Of a stretch of 36,157 nucleotides of DNA, positions 26,423-35,999 are shown in pieces. The notes beneath the pieces were generated by a model that saw nothing but the letters and a program-made list of their open reading frames with translations, was not told the DNA's origin and ran no database searches. Within the stretch, counting starts at the first letter, position 1. Every line of letters begins with the position of its first letter. Position numbers and translations under genes: made by a program. The stretch comes from Propionibacteriaceae bacterium (lineage in GTDB: Bacteria; Actinomycetota; Actinomycetes; Propionibacteriales; Propionibacteriaceae), in contig JAIRVA010000060.1 in NCBI GenBank assembly GCA_031254155.1, positions 1 through 36,157 on the forward strand. The letters are read 5' to 3'.

Positions 26423-27375
26423 CAACACCACCAATGACCGTGACCACCACCAAAGGCAGTGTGGACGCAGTCTCCCCGCGGGCACTGCGGGTACCTGATC
26501 GCCGCCGGCGGGCGACGGCCGGGTACCCGCGGTGGACGCCGTACTTGTTCCTGCTCCCGGCCATCCTGTTGTTCGCCGGCTTCACGGTTTACCCGTACGT
26601 CTCCGCGCTCTGGCTCAGCCTGACGACCAACCGCGGCGGCGAGACCACGTTCGCCGGCCTGGCCAACTACGTCCGGCTCCTGCGTGACCCGCTCTTTTAC
26701 ACGGCGCTGAAGAACACCTTCGTCATCCTCATCGTGCAGGTACCGGTCATGCTCGCGCTGGCCGTCCTGCTCGCCGTCGCGTTCAACTCAGTCCTGCTCA
26801 AAGCGCGTGCGCTGTGGCGGACGATCTACTTCGTGCCGATTGTCATGGGTCTTGTCGCGTACGGCATCTTGTTCCGCGCGCTGTTCAGTTCGCAGGACGG
26901 CTTTGTCAACCAGTTGCTCGGCGCGGTCGGCGCCGGCCCGATCCCGTGGCTCGCGAACGGGTTCTGGGCCAAGATGACCATCGTCATCGCGCTGACATGG
27001 CACTATACGGGCCAGAGTGCCATCATCTATCTGGCCCAGCTACAGGCGATCCCGGTCGATCTCTACGAGGCGGCCGCCGCGGACGGGGCCGGGGCGGTGC
27101 AGCGCTTCTGGAACGTCACCTGGCCGGGGCTACGGCCGGCGCTTGTGCTCACGGCCATCCTGTCGACCATCGGTACGCTGCAGCTCTTCGACGAGCCGTT
27201 TGTTCTCACGGGCGGCGGGCCGAACAACGCGACGCTGACGGTCGGCATGTACCTCTACACGAACGGTTTCCGGTACTTCGACTTCGGGTACGCCTCCGCG
27301 ATCGGGTACGCGCTGACGCTCATCATCGGGGCGATCTCACTCATCCAACTCCGCTTGACAAGGGAGAAGCCATGA
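26419..27375 (+). CDS. Sugar ABC transporter permease, MalF-type
   Basis: GTG start overlapping the SBP stop; YLFLLPAILLFAGFTVYPYVSALWLSLT...IPVDLYEAAAADGAGAVQRFWNVTWPGLRPAL (EAA motif). Confidence 0.95.
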   Translation: MTTPPMTVTTTKGSVDAVSPRALRVPDRRRRATAGYPRWTPYLFLLPAILLFAGFTVYPYVSALWLSLTTNRGGETTFAGLANYVRLLRDPLFYTALKNTFVILIVQVPVMLALAVLLAVAFNSVLLKARALWRTIYFVPIVMGLVAYGILFRALFSSQDGFVNQLLGAVGAGPIPWLANGFWAKMTIVIALTWHYTGQSAIIYLAQLQAIPVDLYEAAAADGAGAVQRFWNVTWPGLRPALVLTAILSTIGTLQLFDEPFVLTGGGPNNATLTVGMYLYTNGFRYFDFGYASAIGYALTLIIGAISLIQLRLTREKP

Positions 27376-28202
27376 CTGGCCAGACTAGCGCGGGGCGCTC
27401 GCTCGTCCTCACGACGGCCATCGCCGCCGGGGCGGTGGTGTTCGCGCTGCCGTTCTACTGGCTCATCATCGCGACGACGTACCCGTCGCGGGACATCTTC
27501 GCCGTACCGCCGCACTTCCTGCCCGGCAACGCCTTCCTCGACAACGTCAGGGGATTGTTCGCCGACACGATGTTCGGCCGGTCGATGCTGAACTCGGTGG
27601 TCGTCGCGGGGACGTACACGCTGCTCGGGCTGGTCGTCTGTACCGCCGCGGGTTACGCGTTCGCCAAGTTCGAGTTTCGCGGCCGGTCGGTGATGTTCGG
27701 CGTGCTCCTCATCACACTCGCGTTGCCTTCGCAGGTCACGCTCGTACCGCTCTTCCGGCTCATGGTGTGGCTCGGCTGGCTCGACACCTACCAGGCGATC
27801 ATCCTGCCCACTCTCGCTCTGCCGTTCGGAGTTTTCCTCATGCGTCAGGCCCTGGGCTCGGTGCCGGACGAACTGCTGCAGGCCGCGCGCGTCGACGGCG
27901 CGGGCGAGTTCCACTTGTTCGCCCGGATCGTCGTGCCCACGGTCCGCCCGGCTCTGGCGGCGCTCGCCATCTTCCTTTTTCTCGCCCAGTGGAACGCCTT
28001 CGTCTATCCGCTGGTCGTGCTGCGGACGCCGGATGCCTACACGGTACCCGTCGCGCTCGCGACGCTGCAGGGCGTGGGTACGACGGACTACGGCCAGCTG
28101 CTCGCCGGTACGCTGCTGTCGATGGTACCGATCCTGATCTTGTTCCTTTTCCTCCAACGTCAGTTCGTGGCCGGTATTCTCGCCGGCGCAGTCAAGCAAT
28201 GA
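27372..28202 (+). CDS. Sugar ABC transporter permease, MalG-type
   Basis: ATGA-type overlap; FALPFYWLIIATTYPS...VPDELLQAARVDGAGEFHLFARIVVPTVRPALAALAIFLFLAQWNAFVYPLVVL. Confidence 0.95.
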   Translation: MTGQTSAGRSLVLTTAIAAGAVVFALPFYWLIIATTYPSRDIFAVPPHFLPGNAFLDNVRGLFADTMFGRSMLNSVVVAGTYTLLGLVVCTAAGYAFAKFEFRGRSVMFGVLLITLALPSQVTLVPLFRLMVWLGWLDTYQAIILPTLALPFGVFLMRQALGSVPDELLQAARVDGAGEFHLFARIVVPTVRPALAALAIFLFLAQWNAFVYPLVVLRTPDAYTVPVALATLQGVGTTDYGQLLAGTLLSMVPILILFLFLQRQFVAGILAGAVKQ

Positions 28203-28211
28203 GGTGGATCT

Positions 28212-29894
28212 GTGCTTCTCGAAGACCATAACATGAGCGCGCCCGCGTGGCAGGAGCTGGGTCGCGGGCTCCGGGTGGGGACGTCCGGCAGTCTGCAGAT
28301 CAAGGGCGTGGAGCGCCGTGGGGCGTTGCTTGTTGCCCGGATCGCCGCCGGGGCTGGGTACATCGTTCTCGAAGCGCCGCTCGGCAACGCCGCCGGGTTC
28401 TGGTATCCCACGTCGCGGCTCGCCCCGGCCCTGCCCGCCGACTGGTGGGGGCGGGAGTCGTTCAGCGCGATCAAGTCGGCCCCCGTGGGCGCGCTCTACG
28501 ACGTGGACAAGACGAGCGGGTTCGCGTTCGCGTTCGACTGTGTCGTCGACGAGGGCGAGCTCGAGTTCGGGGTGTCGGAGGAGGGCCGGGTCTTCGTGGT
28601 CCGGCTGGGTGTGTCGTCCCGCGTGGGCCCGGTCGCCCTGGCGGTCGTGGCGGACGCCCAGCCGTACGAGAGGGCCATCCGTCAGCTCACGGGCTTTCTG
28701 GCCGCCGCGCAACGGCCGGTGTCCCGGGCGGCGACGTGGCCCGTCTACTCGACGTGGTATGCCCATTCACAACGGGTGACCGCCGAGATCATTGAGGCCG
28801 AGGCGCGGATGGCAGTCGAGCTGGGGTGCCGGTCGGTGTTCATTGATGACGGGTGGCAGCAGCACGGGACTGGGCGGTGGTACTCAGGCTGCGGCGACTG
28901 GGTGCCCGACCCGGACAAGTTTCCCGATCTGCGGGCGACGGTTGACCGGCTGCACGGCCGGGGCCTGGACGTTGTCCTCTGGGTCGCGCCGCTCCTGGTG
29001 GGCGAGCGCAGCGAGGCCGGTGCCGCGCTGCTGGCGTACTCACCGGTGTACGTCGATGGTCTGCGGGCGCGCGTGCTCGACCCCCGCCGTCCCGAGGTCC
29101 GGGCCCACGTGGCCGAGACCTGCGCGCGGCTGGTGCGGGACTACGGCGTCGACGGGCTGAAGATCGACTTCCTCAACAACGCCATGGTGTATTCCGGGGG
29201 GGAGGAGAGCGTCGGGCGGGCGATGGTCGAACTGTTGCGGGAGGTGGCCGGCGCGGTCGGACCGGGGACCCTGATCGAGTTCCGCCAGCCCTATGTGTCG
29301 CCGGCGGTCGCAGAGTTCGCGGACGTGATCCGGGCGGGCGACTGTCCGGCGGACGCCGACCAGAACCGCCGGTCAATCGTCAACCTGCGTTTGTTCGCGG
29401 CCGGGCAGGTCGTTCATTCGGACCCGCTCATGTGGGATGCGGCGGCCGGGCCGGAGGCGGCAGCCCGGCAGGTCCTGGGGGCGTTCTTCGGCGTCCCACA
29501 ACTCTCCATGCCACTTGCCAGTCTTCCCGGGGCCCACCGGCGCGTGGTGGCGGAGTTGTTGGCGGAGTGGACGGCGCTCCGGGAGGTCATCCTGGGGGGT
29601 ACGCTGTTCGCGGCCCTGCCCGCCGAAGGCTACCCCGTGGTTGGTGTCCGGCGGGCAGACGAGCTGTGCGTGGCCGCCTACGAGCCCCGGCAACTCGACC
29701 TTGACCTCGCCGGTGTCACCCGGCTGGCGGTCGTGAACGCTACGGCGGAAACGGCGTTGCCGTACGTCCTGCGCGGCGCGGCGGTCCGAGCGAGCCTGCG
29801 GCTGCCGGACGGGGAAACGCGGGATCTCACTCTCGGCGAACGAGGCTTTATCCCCGTCCCGCCCTGGGGCATCGCTCATCTCACCCTTGGTTAG
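28212..29894 (+). CDS. Alpha-galactosidase-like glycoside hydrolase (GH36-type)
   Basis: VFIDDGWQQHGTGRWYSGCGDWVPDPDKFPDLRATVDRLHGRGLDVVLWVAPLLVG...VDGLKIDFLNN...DVIRAGDCPADADQNRRSI. Start GTG 28212 or ATG 28233. Confidence 0.88.
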   Translation: MLLEDHNMSAPAWQELGRGLRVGTSGSLQIKGVERRGALLVARIAAGAGYIVLEAPLGNAAGFWYPTSRLAPALPADWWGRESFSAIKSAPVGALYDVDKTSGFAFAFDCVVDEGELEFGVSEEGRVFVVRLGVSSRVGPVALAVVADAQPYERAIRQLTGFLAAAQRPVSRAATWPVYSTWYAHSQRVTAEIIEAEARMAVELGCRSVFIDDGWQQHGTGRWYSGCGDWVPDPDKFPDLRATVDRLHGRGLDVVLWVAPLLVGERSEAGAALLAYSPVYVDGLRARVLDPRRPEVRAHVAETCARLVRDYGVDGLKIDFLNNAMVYSGGEESVGRAMVELLREVAGAVGPGTLIEFRQPYVSPAVAEFADVIRAGDCPADADQNRRSIVNLRLFAAGQVVHSDPLMWDAAAGPEAAARQVLGAFFGVPQLSMPLASLPGAHRRVVAELLAEWTALREVILGGTLFAALPAEGYPVVGVRRADELCVAAYEPRQLDLDLAGVTRLAVVNATAETALPYVLRGAAVRASLRLPDGETRDLTLGERGFIPVPPWGIAHLTLG

Positions 29895-32287
29895 GTTCGC
29901 CCGGCCGTCACCGGACGGCCGCGTACGACCAGCGTCACCGGCGGACCGGAGACAAGGGTTAACGCCACATCATCCGGGGTGATCTCCACCCCAACTACCG
30001 ACCCGGCGAGGCGTAGCGAGAAGGCTAAACGCGCCCAGCCGGGCGGGAGCCCAGGATCGAGGTACCACCCGCTGTAGTCGCGGAAGCCGCCGAAACCCAG
30101 GACGAGCGTGGCCCAGGTCGCCCCGGCGGCCGCGACGTGGACCCCGTCCGTGGTGTTGCCATGGGTGTTGGCGAGATCGGTACCCAGCCCTTGGCGGAAG
30201 TACGACTCGGCGAGGCCGAGGTGTCCCACCCGCGCGGCCATGATGGCCTGGGGCGACAGAGACAGGGTCGAGTCGCCCGTCGTGATGGCATCGTAATAGT
30301 CGAAGTCAGCCCGCATTTGCTCGGGCGTGAAGAGATCCGGGCGGTTGATGAGCGCCAACACCAGGTCGGCCTGTTTGAGGACCTGGTGCCGGTAGATCGT
30401 GAGGGGGTGGAAGTGGAGGAGGAGGGGGTACATCGTGGCCGGGGTGTGCTCGAAATCCCACCGCTCGCGGTGGAGGAATCGCTGGTCCTGGCCGTGGAGG
30501 CCCCGCGCCTCGTCGAACACGATGGTGACCGCCCGCGCCGCCCGTACCCACTCGGCCGGCTCGTCGTCGTGCAGGTCGAGCCGGTCGCGCGCCGCCGCCC
30601 ACGCGGTGTGGTCGTGGTCGCGGAGCCGGGCGAGCCAGCAGGCGGCCGCCTCGAGGTTCGCCGCAGCCATGACGTTGGTGTAGAGGTTGTCGTCAACCAG
30701 GGCCGAGTACTCGTCCGGGCCCGTCACGCCGTGCAGGTGGAAGGCACCGTCGTCGCCGTAAAAGCCCAAGTCAACCCAGAAGCGGGCGGTCTCGGCGAGG
30801 AGGTCGATGCCCTCCGCGGCGAGGTACGCCATGTCACCCGTCGCGGCGAGGTACCGGTTGACGGCATAGGCAATGTCCGCGTTGATGTGGTACTGCGCCG
30901 TCCCGGCCTCGAAGAAGGCCGACGCCTCCCGCCCGTCGATGCCGCGCCAGGGGAACAGCGCCCCGGCGTGATGCAGCTCGGCGGCCCGCTCGCGGGCGCG
31001 GGGGAGGGTGGCGTGGCGGTACGACAAGGCCCGACGGGCGAGACCGGGCTGGGTGTAGGTGAGGACCGGGAGGACCATTGCCTCGGCGTCCCAGAAGGTG
31101 TGCCCGTCGTACCCCCCGCCGGTGAGCCCCTTGGCCGGGAGGCCGCGCCCAGCGGCGCAGGCGGTCGCCTGGAGGGTCTGGAAGAGGTGCCACCGGATAG
31201 CACCCTGCAAGGAGTCCTGGGGCTGGGCGAGGTCCACTTCGACATCCGCCGCCGCCCACCAGTCGGCCAGTACGCGTGCCTGGGCCTGGTACAGAGCCGA
31301 CCATTCGTGCTTGTCGACTGCCGCGATCGCCGCCCGGGCGGTCGCGAGCAGGTCGGCATCGGTGGCGGGGTGGGTGTGGTCATCAAGCAAGGGCCCGTCG
31401 GTGGCGTACGCGACCAGCGCGGTGACCGTCAGCCGCTCACCAGCCGCGAGGTGGGCGCTCACCCGGCGAACCGGGTCATCTCCAGCCATTTCCCCTTGTG
31501 GGAGGGGGAGCCACTTGGTCGGTGGTTCCCGTGGCCCGGGGTCCTGTCCACTTGACCGGGTGAAACAGTAGGTCGGTGGCTCCCGTGTTTCGACCTGGTG
31601 GGCCACGACGCAGGCGGCGCCCAAGCCCGAGTTGGCCGCTCGTACCACCATTTCCAGGGTGTCGCCGGCCGCTCGCCACGTGGTCCGGAGGGCATCGCCC
31701 AGCGCGGTCGACCGCCGGGGGTCGTGGGGACCCGTCGCGACGCCCGTCCGGGGGGCCAGGAGCCAGTGGCCCACCTCGACGTCGGCCGCCTCCGACACCG
31801 TCACCGCGTACTCCAGCAGGGCACAGCCCCGCTCCGCGAGCGACACCAGGCGCGTCGACTCGACCCGTACCGCCGGCGTGGCCGCCTCACCGGCCCACGT
31901 CGCCTCGCGGCGGACGACGCCGGTCCGGAAATCGAGGGTGGTCCGGGCAGTGTCCGGCATCCCGGACTCCCGTCCGTTCACCCGCAGAGTGAACCGGCCG
32001 GGGTAGGGGGCCGGTTGGATTGTCTGCCCGACGCGGGCGAGACCGTAGGCGTCTTCGGGGTACGTGATGGGCCACGTCTCGTAAAAGCCGTTGACATACG
32101 CCTGATCGCCATCAGAATTGCCGTCACCCCGCAGCCCGATGCAGCCGTTGGCGAGGGCGAACAGGGTGTGGTCGGCCGGGGATTCCGGCCCCTGCCTGTC
32201 GAGCGTCCACGGGGTCAGGCGGAGCCGCCCGCCCGCCGCGCCGCTCGTCGTGATCCCCCGTACCCCCCGGTTCGCTGTCGTCGCCAT
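29891..32287 (-). CDS. GH65 family glycoside phosphorylase (kojibiose/maltose/trehalose phosphorylase-like)
   Basis: FALANGCIGLRGDGNSDGDQAYVNGFYETWPITYPEDAYG...LPAKGLTGGGYDGHTFWDAEAMVLPVL...HINADIAYAVNRY...LHGVTGPDEYSALVDDNLYTN. ATG at 32287 preferred over the track start. Confidence 0.93.
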   Translation of the reverse strand: MATTANRGVRGITTSGAAGGRLRLTPWTLDRQGPESPADHTLFALANGCIGLRGDGNSDGDQAYVNGFYETWPITYPEDAYGLARVGQTIQPAPYPGRFTLRVNGRESGMPDTARTTLDFRTGVVRREATWAGEAATPAVRVESTRLVSLAERGCALLEYAVTVSEAADVEVGHWLLAPRTGVATGPHDPRRSTALGDALRTTWRAAGDTLEMVVRAANSGLGAACVVAHQVETREPPTYCFTRSSGQDPGPREPPTKWLPLPQGEMAGDDPVRRVSAHLAAGERLTVTALVAYATDGPLLDDHTHPATDADLLATARAAIAAVDKHEWSALYQAQARVLADWWAAADVEVDLAQPQDSLQGAIRWHLFQTLQATACAAGRGLPAKGLTGGGYDGHTFWDAEAMVLPVLTYTQPGLARRALSYRHATLPRARERAAELHHAGALFPWRGIDGREASAFFEAGTAQYHINADIAYAVNRYLAATGDMAYLAAEGIDLLAETARFWVDLGFYGDDGAFHLHGVTGPDEYSALVDDNLYTNVMAAANLEAAACWLARLRDHDHTAWAAARDRLDLHDDEPAEWVRAARAVTIVFDEARGLHGQDQRFLHRERWDFEHTPATMYPLLLHFHPLTIYRHQVLKQADLVLALINRPDLFTPEQMRADFDYYDAITTGDSTLSLSPQAIMAARVGHLGLAESYFRQGLGTDLANTHGNTTDGVHVAAAGATWATLVLGFGGFRDYSGWYLDPGLPPGWARLAFSLRLAGSVVGVEITPDDVALTLVSGPPVTLVVRGRPVTAGRT
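31480..31590 (-). repeat. Palindromic repeat-like insertion inside the GH65 coding sequence (copy B)
   Basis: Hairpin GGGAGCCAC-ttggtcg-GTGGTTCCC at 31506-31530; GGTCGGTGGYTCCCGTG occurs twice (31518-31534, 31571-31587). Encodes REPPTYCFTRSSGQDPGPREPPTKWLPLPQGEMAGD. Confidence 0.6.
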
Positions 32288-32330
32288 GCCATCCTTTCCG
32301 TGGTGACTTCCCGAACTATCTCGAAATGAT

Positions 32331-32352
32331 AACGTTTGCTGCGAACGTTTGC
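32331..32352. promoter_or_regulatory. Candidate LacI-family operator pair between divergent GH65 and SBP genes
   Basis: Direct repeat AACGTTTGC at 32331-32339 and 32344-32352; overlapping near-palindromes CGTTTGC-T-GCGAACG and GCGAACGTTTGC. Confidence 0.7.
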
Positions 32353-32467
32353 AATGCGCAGTAGCCATACTCTACCCTGGTAACACGGGCTCGCGCCACC
32401 GGGTCCGCGGACTTCCCGGATCGATCCGCGGAGTCTTCACAGTGGTACTACCCAATGAGGAGTTAAC

Positions 32468-33811
32468 ATGGCGAAACACTACGGAATTTTGGGGTTGGCG
32501 GGTGCCACGGCTCTCGCGCTGGCGCTGGCCGGCTGCTCGACCCCCACCACCAGCAACACAGCCGGTACGACCGGCGCCCCGGCGACCACCAGTGCCCCGG
32601 CGACCGTCACGATTTACGGTACCCCGACCGGCGACGAGGGCAACCAGTGGGAGGCGAGCTGGAAGAGCTGGGCGGCGGCGAACAACATCACCATTCAGTA
32701 CACCGGCGACCGCGACTTCACCACCAACATCTCGACCAAGATCCAGGGCAACGCCCTGCCCGACATCGCGGTCTTCCCGCAGCCCGGCCTGATGCAGGCC
32801 GTGATCGGCACCGGCAAGGTCCAGGCCCTCGACGCCACCACCCTGGCCGAGGTGACCAAGAACTTCTCCGCCGACTGGCAGAAATATGGCACCGCGAACG
32901 GGAAACAGTACGCCGTCCCGCTTGACGCCTCCGCGAAGGGGTACATCTGGTATTCGCCGGCCGCCTTCAAGACGTGGGGCGTCACCGTACCGACGACCTG
33001 GGATGACCTCATGACCCTCACCGCGACCATCCAGTCCAAGGTCGGCGGACCGGTCTGGTGCGCGGGCTTCAACTCGGGCGACGCGACGGGCTGGCCGGGG
33101 ACCGACCAACTGGCCGAGTATGTCCTGTCCGCCTCGGGCGGCGACGTCTACGACAAGTGGGTCGCCGGCGACGTCAAGTTCACTGACCAGCCCATTGCGG
33201 ACGCCTTCACCGCGCTCGGCAAGATCCTGCTCGATCCCCGTTACGTCAACGCGGGCTTCGGCGACGTCGCCTCAATCAACTCGACCCCCTTCGGTGACGT
33301 GGCGAACGCCCTGGCCGGCGGCCAGTGCGCGCTGACCAACCAGGCGACCTTCCTCCAGGCTTCGTTCGCGACGGCCAAGACCGCCGCGGGTACCACGCCC
33401 AAGGTGGCCCAGGATGGCGACATCTGGGCCTTTATGATGCCGCCGGTCGCCGGCAAGGCCTCCGTCGTGGGTGGCGGCGACTTCGCGGTCGCGTTCACCG
33501 ACAGCCCGGCCGTTCAGAAAGTCATGGCCTACCTGGCCTCGGGCGACTACGCTAATTCGCTCATCACCGTCCCCGGGGCGACCTTCATCACCGCCAACCA
33601 GGGCGTCGACGTGACCAAGCAGGCCGACCCGCTGCTGGCGAGCGCGATGAAGACCCTGGTCGACCCGGCGACCGCCTTCCGTTTCGGCGCCGGCGATGCG
33701 ATGCCGTCCGTCGTCCAGCAGGCCTGGTGGAAGGGTACGGTCGACTGGATCAACGGTACCGACCAGACCACCGTCCTGAACCAGATCCAGTCGGCCTGGG
33801 CGGACGTGTAA
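32468..33811 (+). CDS. Sugar ABC transporter substrate-binding lipoprotein
   Basis: Lipobox LALAGC; TVTIYGTPTGDEGNQWEASWKSWAAANNITIQYTGDRDFTTNISTKIQGNALPDIAVFPQPGLM. Confidence 0.95.
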   Translation: MAKHYGILGLAGATALALALAGCSTPTTSNTAGTTGAPATTSAPATVTIYGTPTGDEGNQWEASWKSWAAANNITIQYTGDRDFTTNISTKIQGNALPDIAVFPQPGLMQAVIGTGKVQALDATTLAEVTKNFSADWQKYGTANGKQYAVPLDASAKGYIWYSPAAFKTWGVTVPTTWDDLMTLTATIQSKVGGPVWCAGFNSGDATGWPGTDQLAEYVLSASGGDVYDKWVAGDVKFTDQPIADAFTALGKILLDPRYVNAGFGDVASINSTPFGDVANALAGGQCALTNQATFLQASFATAKTAAGTTPKVAQDGDIWAFMMPPVAGKASVVGGGDFAVAFTDSPAVQKVMAYLASGDYANSLITVPGATFITANQGVDVTKQADPLLASAMKTLVDPATAFRFGAGDAMPSVVQQAWWKGTVDWINGTDQTTVLNQIQSAWADV

Positions 33812-33823
33812 GTAGTACGCTGA

Positions 33824-33894
33824 GCCGCGGGGACCACTCATCCTCTGTCCCTCCTTGTCAAAGGGGGGGGCGGTAGACCGGTGATCCCCGTGGC
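33824..33894. repeat. Intergenic nested stem-loop / palindromic repeat (copy C) between SBP and permease genes, containing a G8 run
   Basis: Outer arms GCCGCGGGGACCAC / GTGATCCCCGTGGC; inner CCCTCCTT-gtca-AAGGGGGG; reverse complement resembles copy B. Confidence 0.65.
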
Positions 33895-33930
33895 TTATCC
33901 CGTACCCCGCTCTCACGAAACTAGGTACCT

Positions 33931-35070
33931 ATGCAAGCGTTCTTTTCCTGGCTCTCGGGGTTACCCCAGTTGGCCCAGATCCCCATCGTCATCCTGGCGT
34001 TTCTCCTCGTCGTGGGCCTCATCATTCTCCTGATCGATGTCGCCCCGCGACCGGGGAAGGCGTACACCTGGCTCCGCCTGGCGCTCGCCGTCGGGGTACC
34101 CGTCGGCGTCCTCGCACTGCTCGGCCTCGAGCGCGGCGCCGCCCCCGTGTTCCTCCTGGGCGCCCTGCTCGGCGGCGGCCTGTTCCTGCTCGACGCCCGC
34201 TCCGCGAAGGGGCACGGCCGCCTCATCCAGCTCGCGCTGTTCGTGTCCCCGGCCCTGTTGCTCCTGCTGGTCGGGCTCGTCTGGCCCACCGTTCGTACCA
34301 TCGTCTCGGCCTTCCTGGACAAGACGGGTACGACCTTTGTCGGCCTGGACAACTTCGTCTGGATCTTCAAATCCGGCGGTTCCGGCGGGTTGACGTCGCT
34401 TGTCAACACGATCATCTGGGTCCTCATCGCCCCCATCGCCGCGACGGCCATCGGCCTGGTCTACGCACTGTGGGTCGACCGGTCGCGCGGCGAGAAAATC
34501 CTCAAACTGCTGATCTTCATGCCGATGGCGATCTCGCTGGTCGGCGCCTCGATCATCTTCAAATTCCTCTACGACTACCGCCAGGGTAACCAGATCGGCC
34601 TGCTCAACCAGGTGATGGTCTCACTCGGCCTCACCCCGGTGAACTGGCTCCAGTCGTACCCCCTCAACATGTTCCTGCTCATCATCATCCTCGTCTGGGC
34701 GCAGGCCGGTTTCGCGATGGTGATCCTGTCGGCGGCGATCAAGGGCATTCCGACGGAACTGCCCGAGGCGGCGCAGATCGACGGCGCGACGGCGGCCAAG
34801 CAGTTCTTCTACATCACCATCCCGACCATCCGGCCAACCATTGTCGTTGTCTGGATCACGATCTCGATCACGTCGCTGAAGGTGTACGACATCATCGCCG
34901 TCACCACGGCCGGCTTCAACAATACCTCTGTGCTGGGGTACGAGATGGTCCGGCAGTTCTCGCTGTTCCCGCCCCAGTCCGGTCACTCGGCCGCCCTGGC
35001 CGTCCTGATCTTTGTCCTTGTCATCCCGTTCATCGCTTACAATGCACGTTCACTAGGGAGGCAGGCATGA
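33931..35070 (+). CDS. Sugar ABC transporter permease, MalF-type, with extra N-terminal TM segments
   Basis: KFLYDYRQGNQIGLLNQVMVSLG...IKGIPTELPEAAQIDGATAAKQFFYITIPTIRPTIVVVWITISITSLKVYDIIAVTT. Confidence 0.95.
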   Translation: MQAFFSWLSGLPQLAQIPIVILAFLLVVGLIILLIDVAPRPGKAYTWLRLALAVGVPVGVLALLGLERGAAPVFLLGALLGGGLFLLDARSAKGHGRLIQLALFVSPALLLLLVGLVWPTVRTIVSAFLDKTGTTFVGLDNFVWIFKSGGSGGLTSLVNTIIWVLIAPIAATAIGLVYALWVDRSRGEKILKLLIFMPMAISLVGASIIFKFLYDYRQGNQIGLLNQVMVSLGLTPVNWLQSYPLNMFLLIIILVWAQAGFAMVILSAAIKGIPTELPEAAQIDGATAAKQFFYITIPTIRPTIVVVWITISITSLKVYDIIAVTTAGFNNTSVLGYEMVRQFSLFPPQSGHSAALAVLIFVLVIPFIAYNARSLGRQA

Positions 35071-35999
35071 CCATCACCCCCATCGCGAAGTCCGCCCGCG
35101 TGGCGAAGCGGAGCCATCGTACCTTGTCCAGCCCGTGGGCGACGGCCGGCGCCATCATCCTGGCGGCGATCTGGACCGTGCCCACCCTCGGGCTGTTCGT
35201 GTCGTCCTTCCGGCCGGCCGCCGACATCACGACCTCCGGCTGGTGGACCTTCTTCGCCCACCCAGCGGTGACCGCGCAGAACTATGTCCAGACGTGGAAC
35301 TTCGTCTCGTCGGGCATCACGGTCTCGCAGACCCTGCTCAACTCGCTCACGATTACCCTGCCGGCGGCCCTGTTCCCGATCATGCTCGCGCTGCTCATCG
35401 CGTACGCCATCGCCTGGATGGACTTCCGCGGGCGGCACGTCCTGTTCGTGGCCATCTTCGCCCTGCAGATCGTCCCGTTGCAGATGCTCCTCGTACCACT
35501 GCTCAAGCTGTACACCGGGGGCGTGACCCTGTTCGGGGTTCAGGTCTTCCCCGGTTTTGCCGCCAACTCGCTCGGCTCGGGGTTCGCCCAGGTCTGGATC
35601 ACCCACACCATGTCGGCCCTCCCACTGGCGACGTTCATGCTGCACAACGCGCTCGCGTCGATCCCGGGCGAGGTCATGGAGGCGGCCCAGATCGACGGCG
35701 CCGGACACGGCCAGATCTTCCTGCGGCTCGCCCTTCCCCTCGCCGTACCCACCATTGCCAGTTACGCCATCTTCCAGTTCCTCTGGGTCTGGAACGACCT
35801 GCTGGTCGCGACGATCTTCACCTCCGGCCAGAACGCGCCGATCACGAAAATCCTGGCGGATCTGAGCGGTGTCAAGGGGCAGGACTGGTACCTGCTCACG
35901 GCCGGGACCTTCCTCGCCGTCATCATCCCGCTCCTCGTCTTCTTCGCCCTGCAGCGGTTCTTCGTCCGCGGTCTGCTGGCGGGGGCGACGAAGGGGTAG
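35067..35999 (+). CDS. Sugar ABC transporter permease, MalG-type
   Basis: IPGEVMEAAQIDGAGHGQIFLRLALPLAVPTIASYAIFQFLWVWNDLLVATIF; overlaps previous gene. Confidence 0.95.
   Translation: MTITPIAKSARVAKRSHRTLSSPWATAGAIILAAIWTVPTLGLFVSSFRPAADITTSGWWTFFAHPAVTAQNYVQTWNFVSSGITVSQTLLNSLTITLPAALFPIMLALLIAYAIAWMDFRGRHVLFVAIFALQIVPLQMLLVPLLKLYTGGVTLFGVQVFPGFAANSLGSGFAQVWITHTMSALPLATFMLHNALASIPGEVMEAAQIDGAGHGQIFLRLALPLAVPTIASYAIFQFLWVWNDLLVATIFTSGQNAPITKILADLSGVKGQDWYLLTAGTFLAVIIPLLVFFALQRFFVRGLLAGATKG

Noticed and set aside
24797-26485. 562-aa minus-strand ORF antisense to the LacI and SBP genes
   Set aside because: Arg/Gly/Val-rich composition and complementary to clearly recognisable proteins; typical spurious long ORF in high-GC DNA.
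27255-28766. 503-aa minus-strand ORF opposite permease and GH36 genes
   Set aside because: Highly charged, no domain motif, antisense to well-supported CDSs.
30137-31555. 472-aa plus-strand ORF opposite GH65
   Set aside because: Antisense artefact; GH65 on the minus strand has catalytic motifs.
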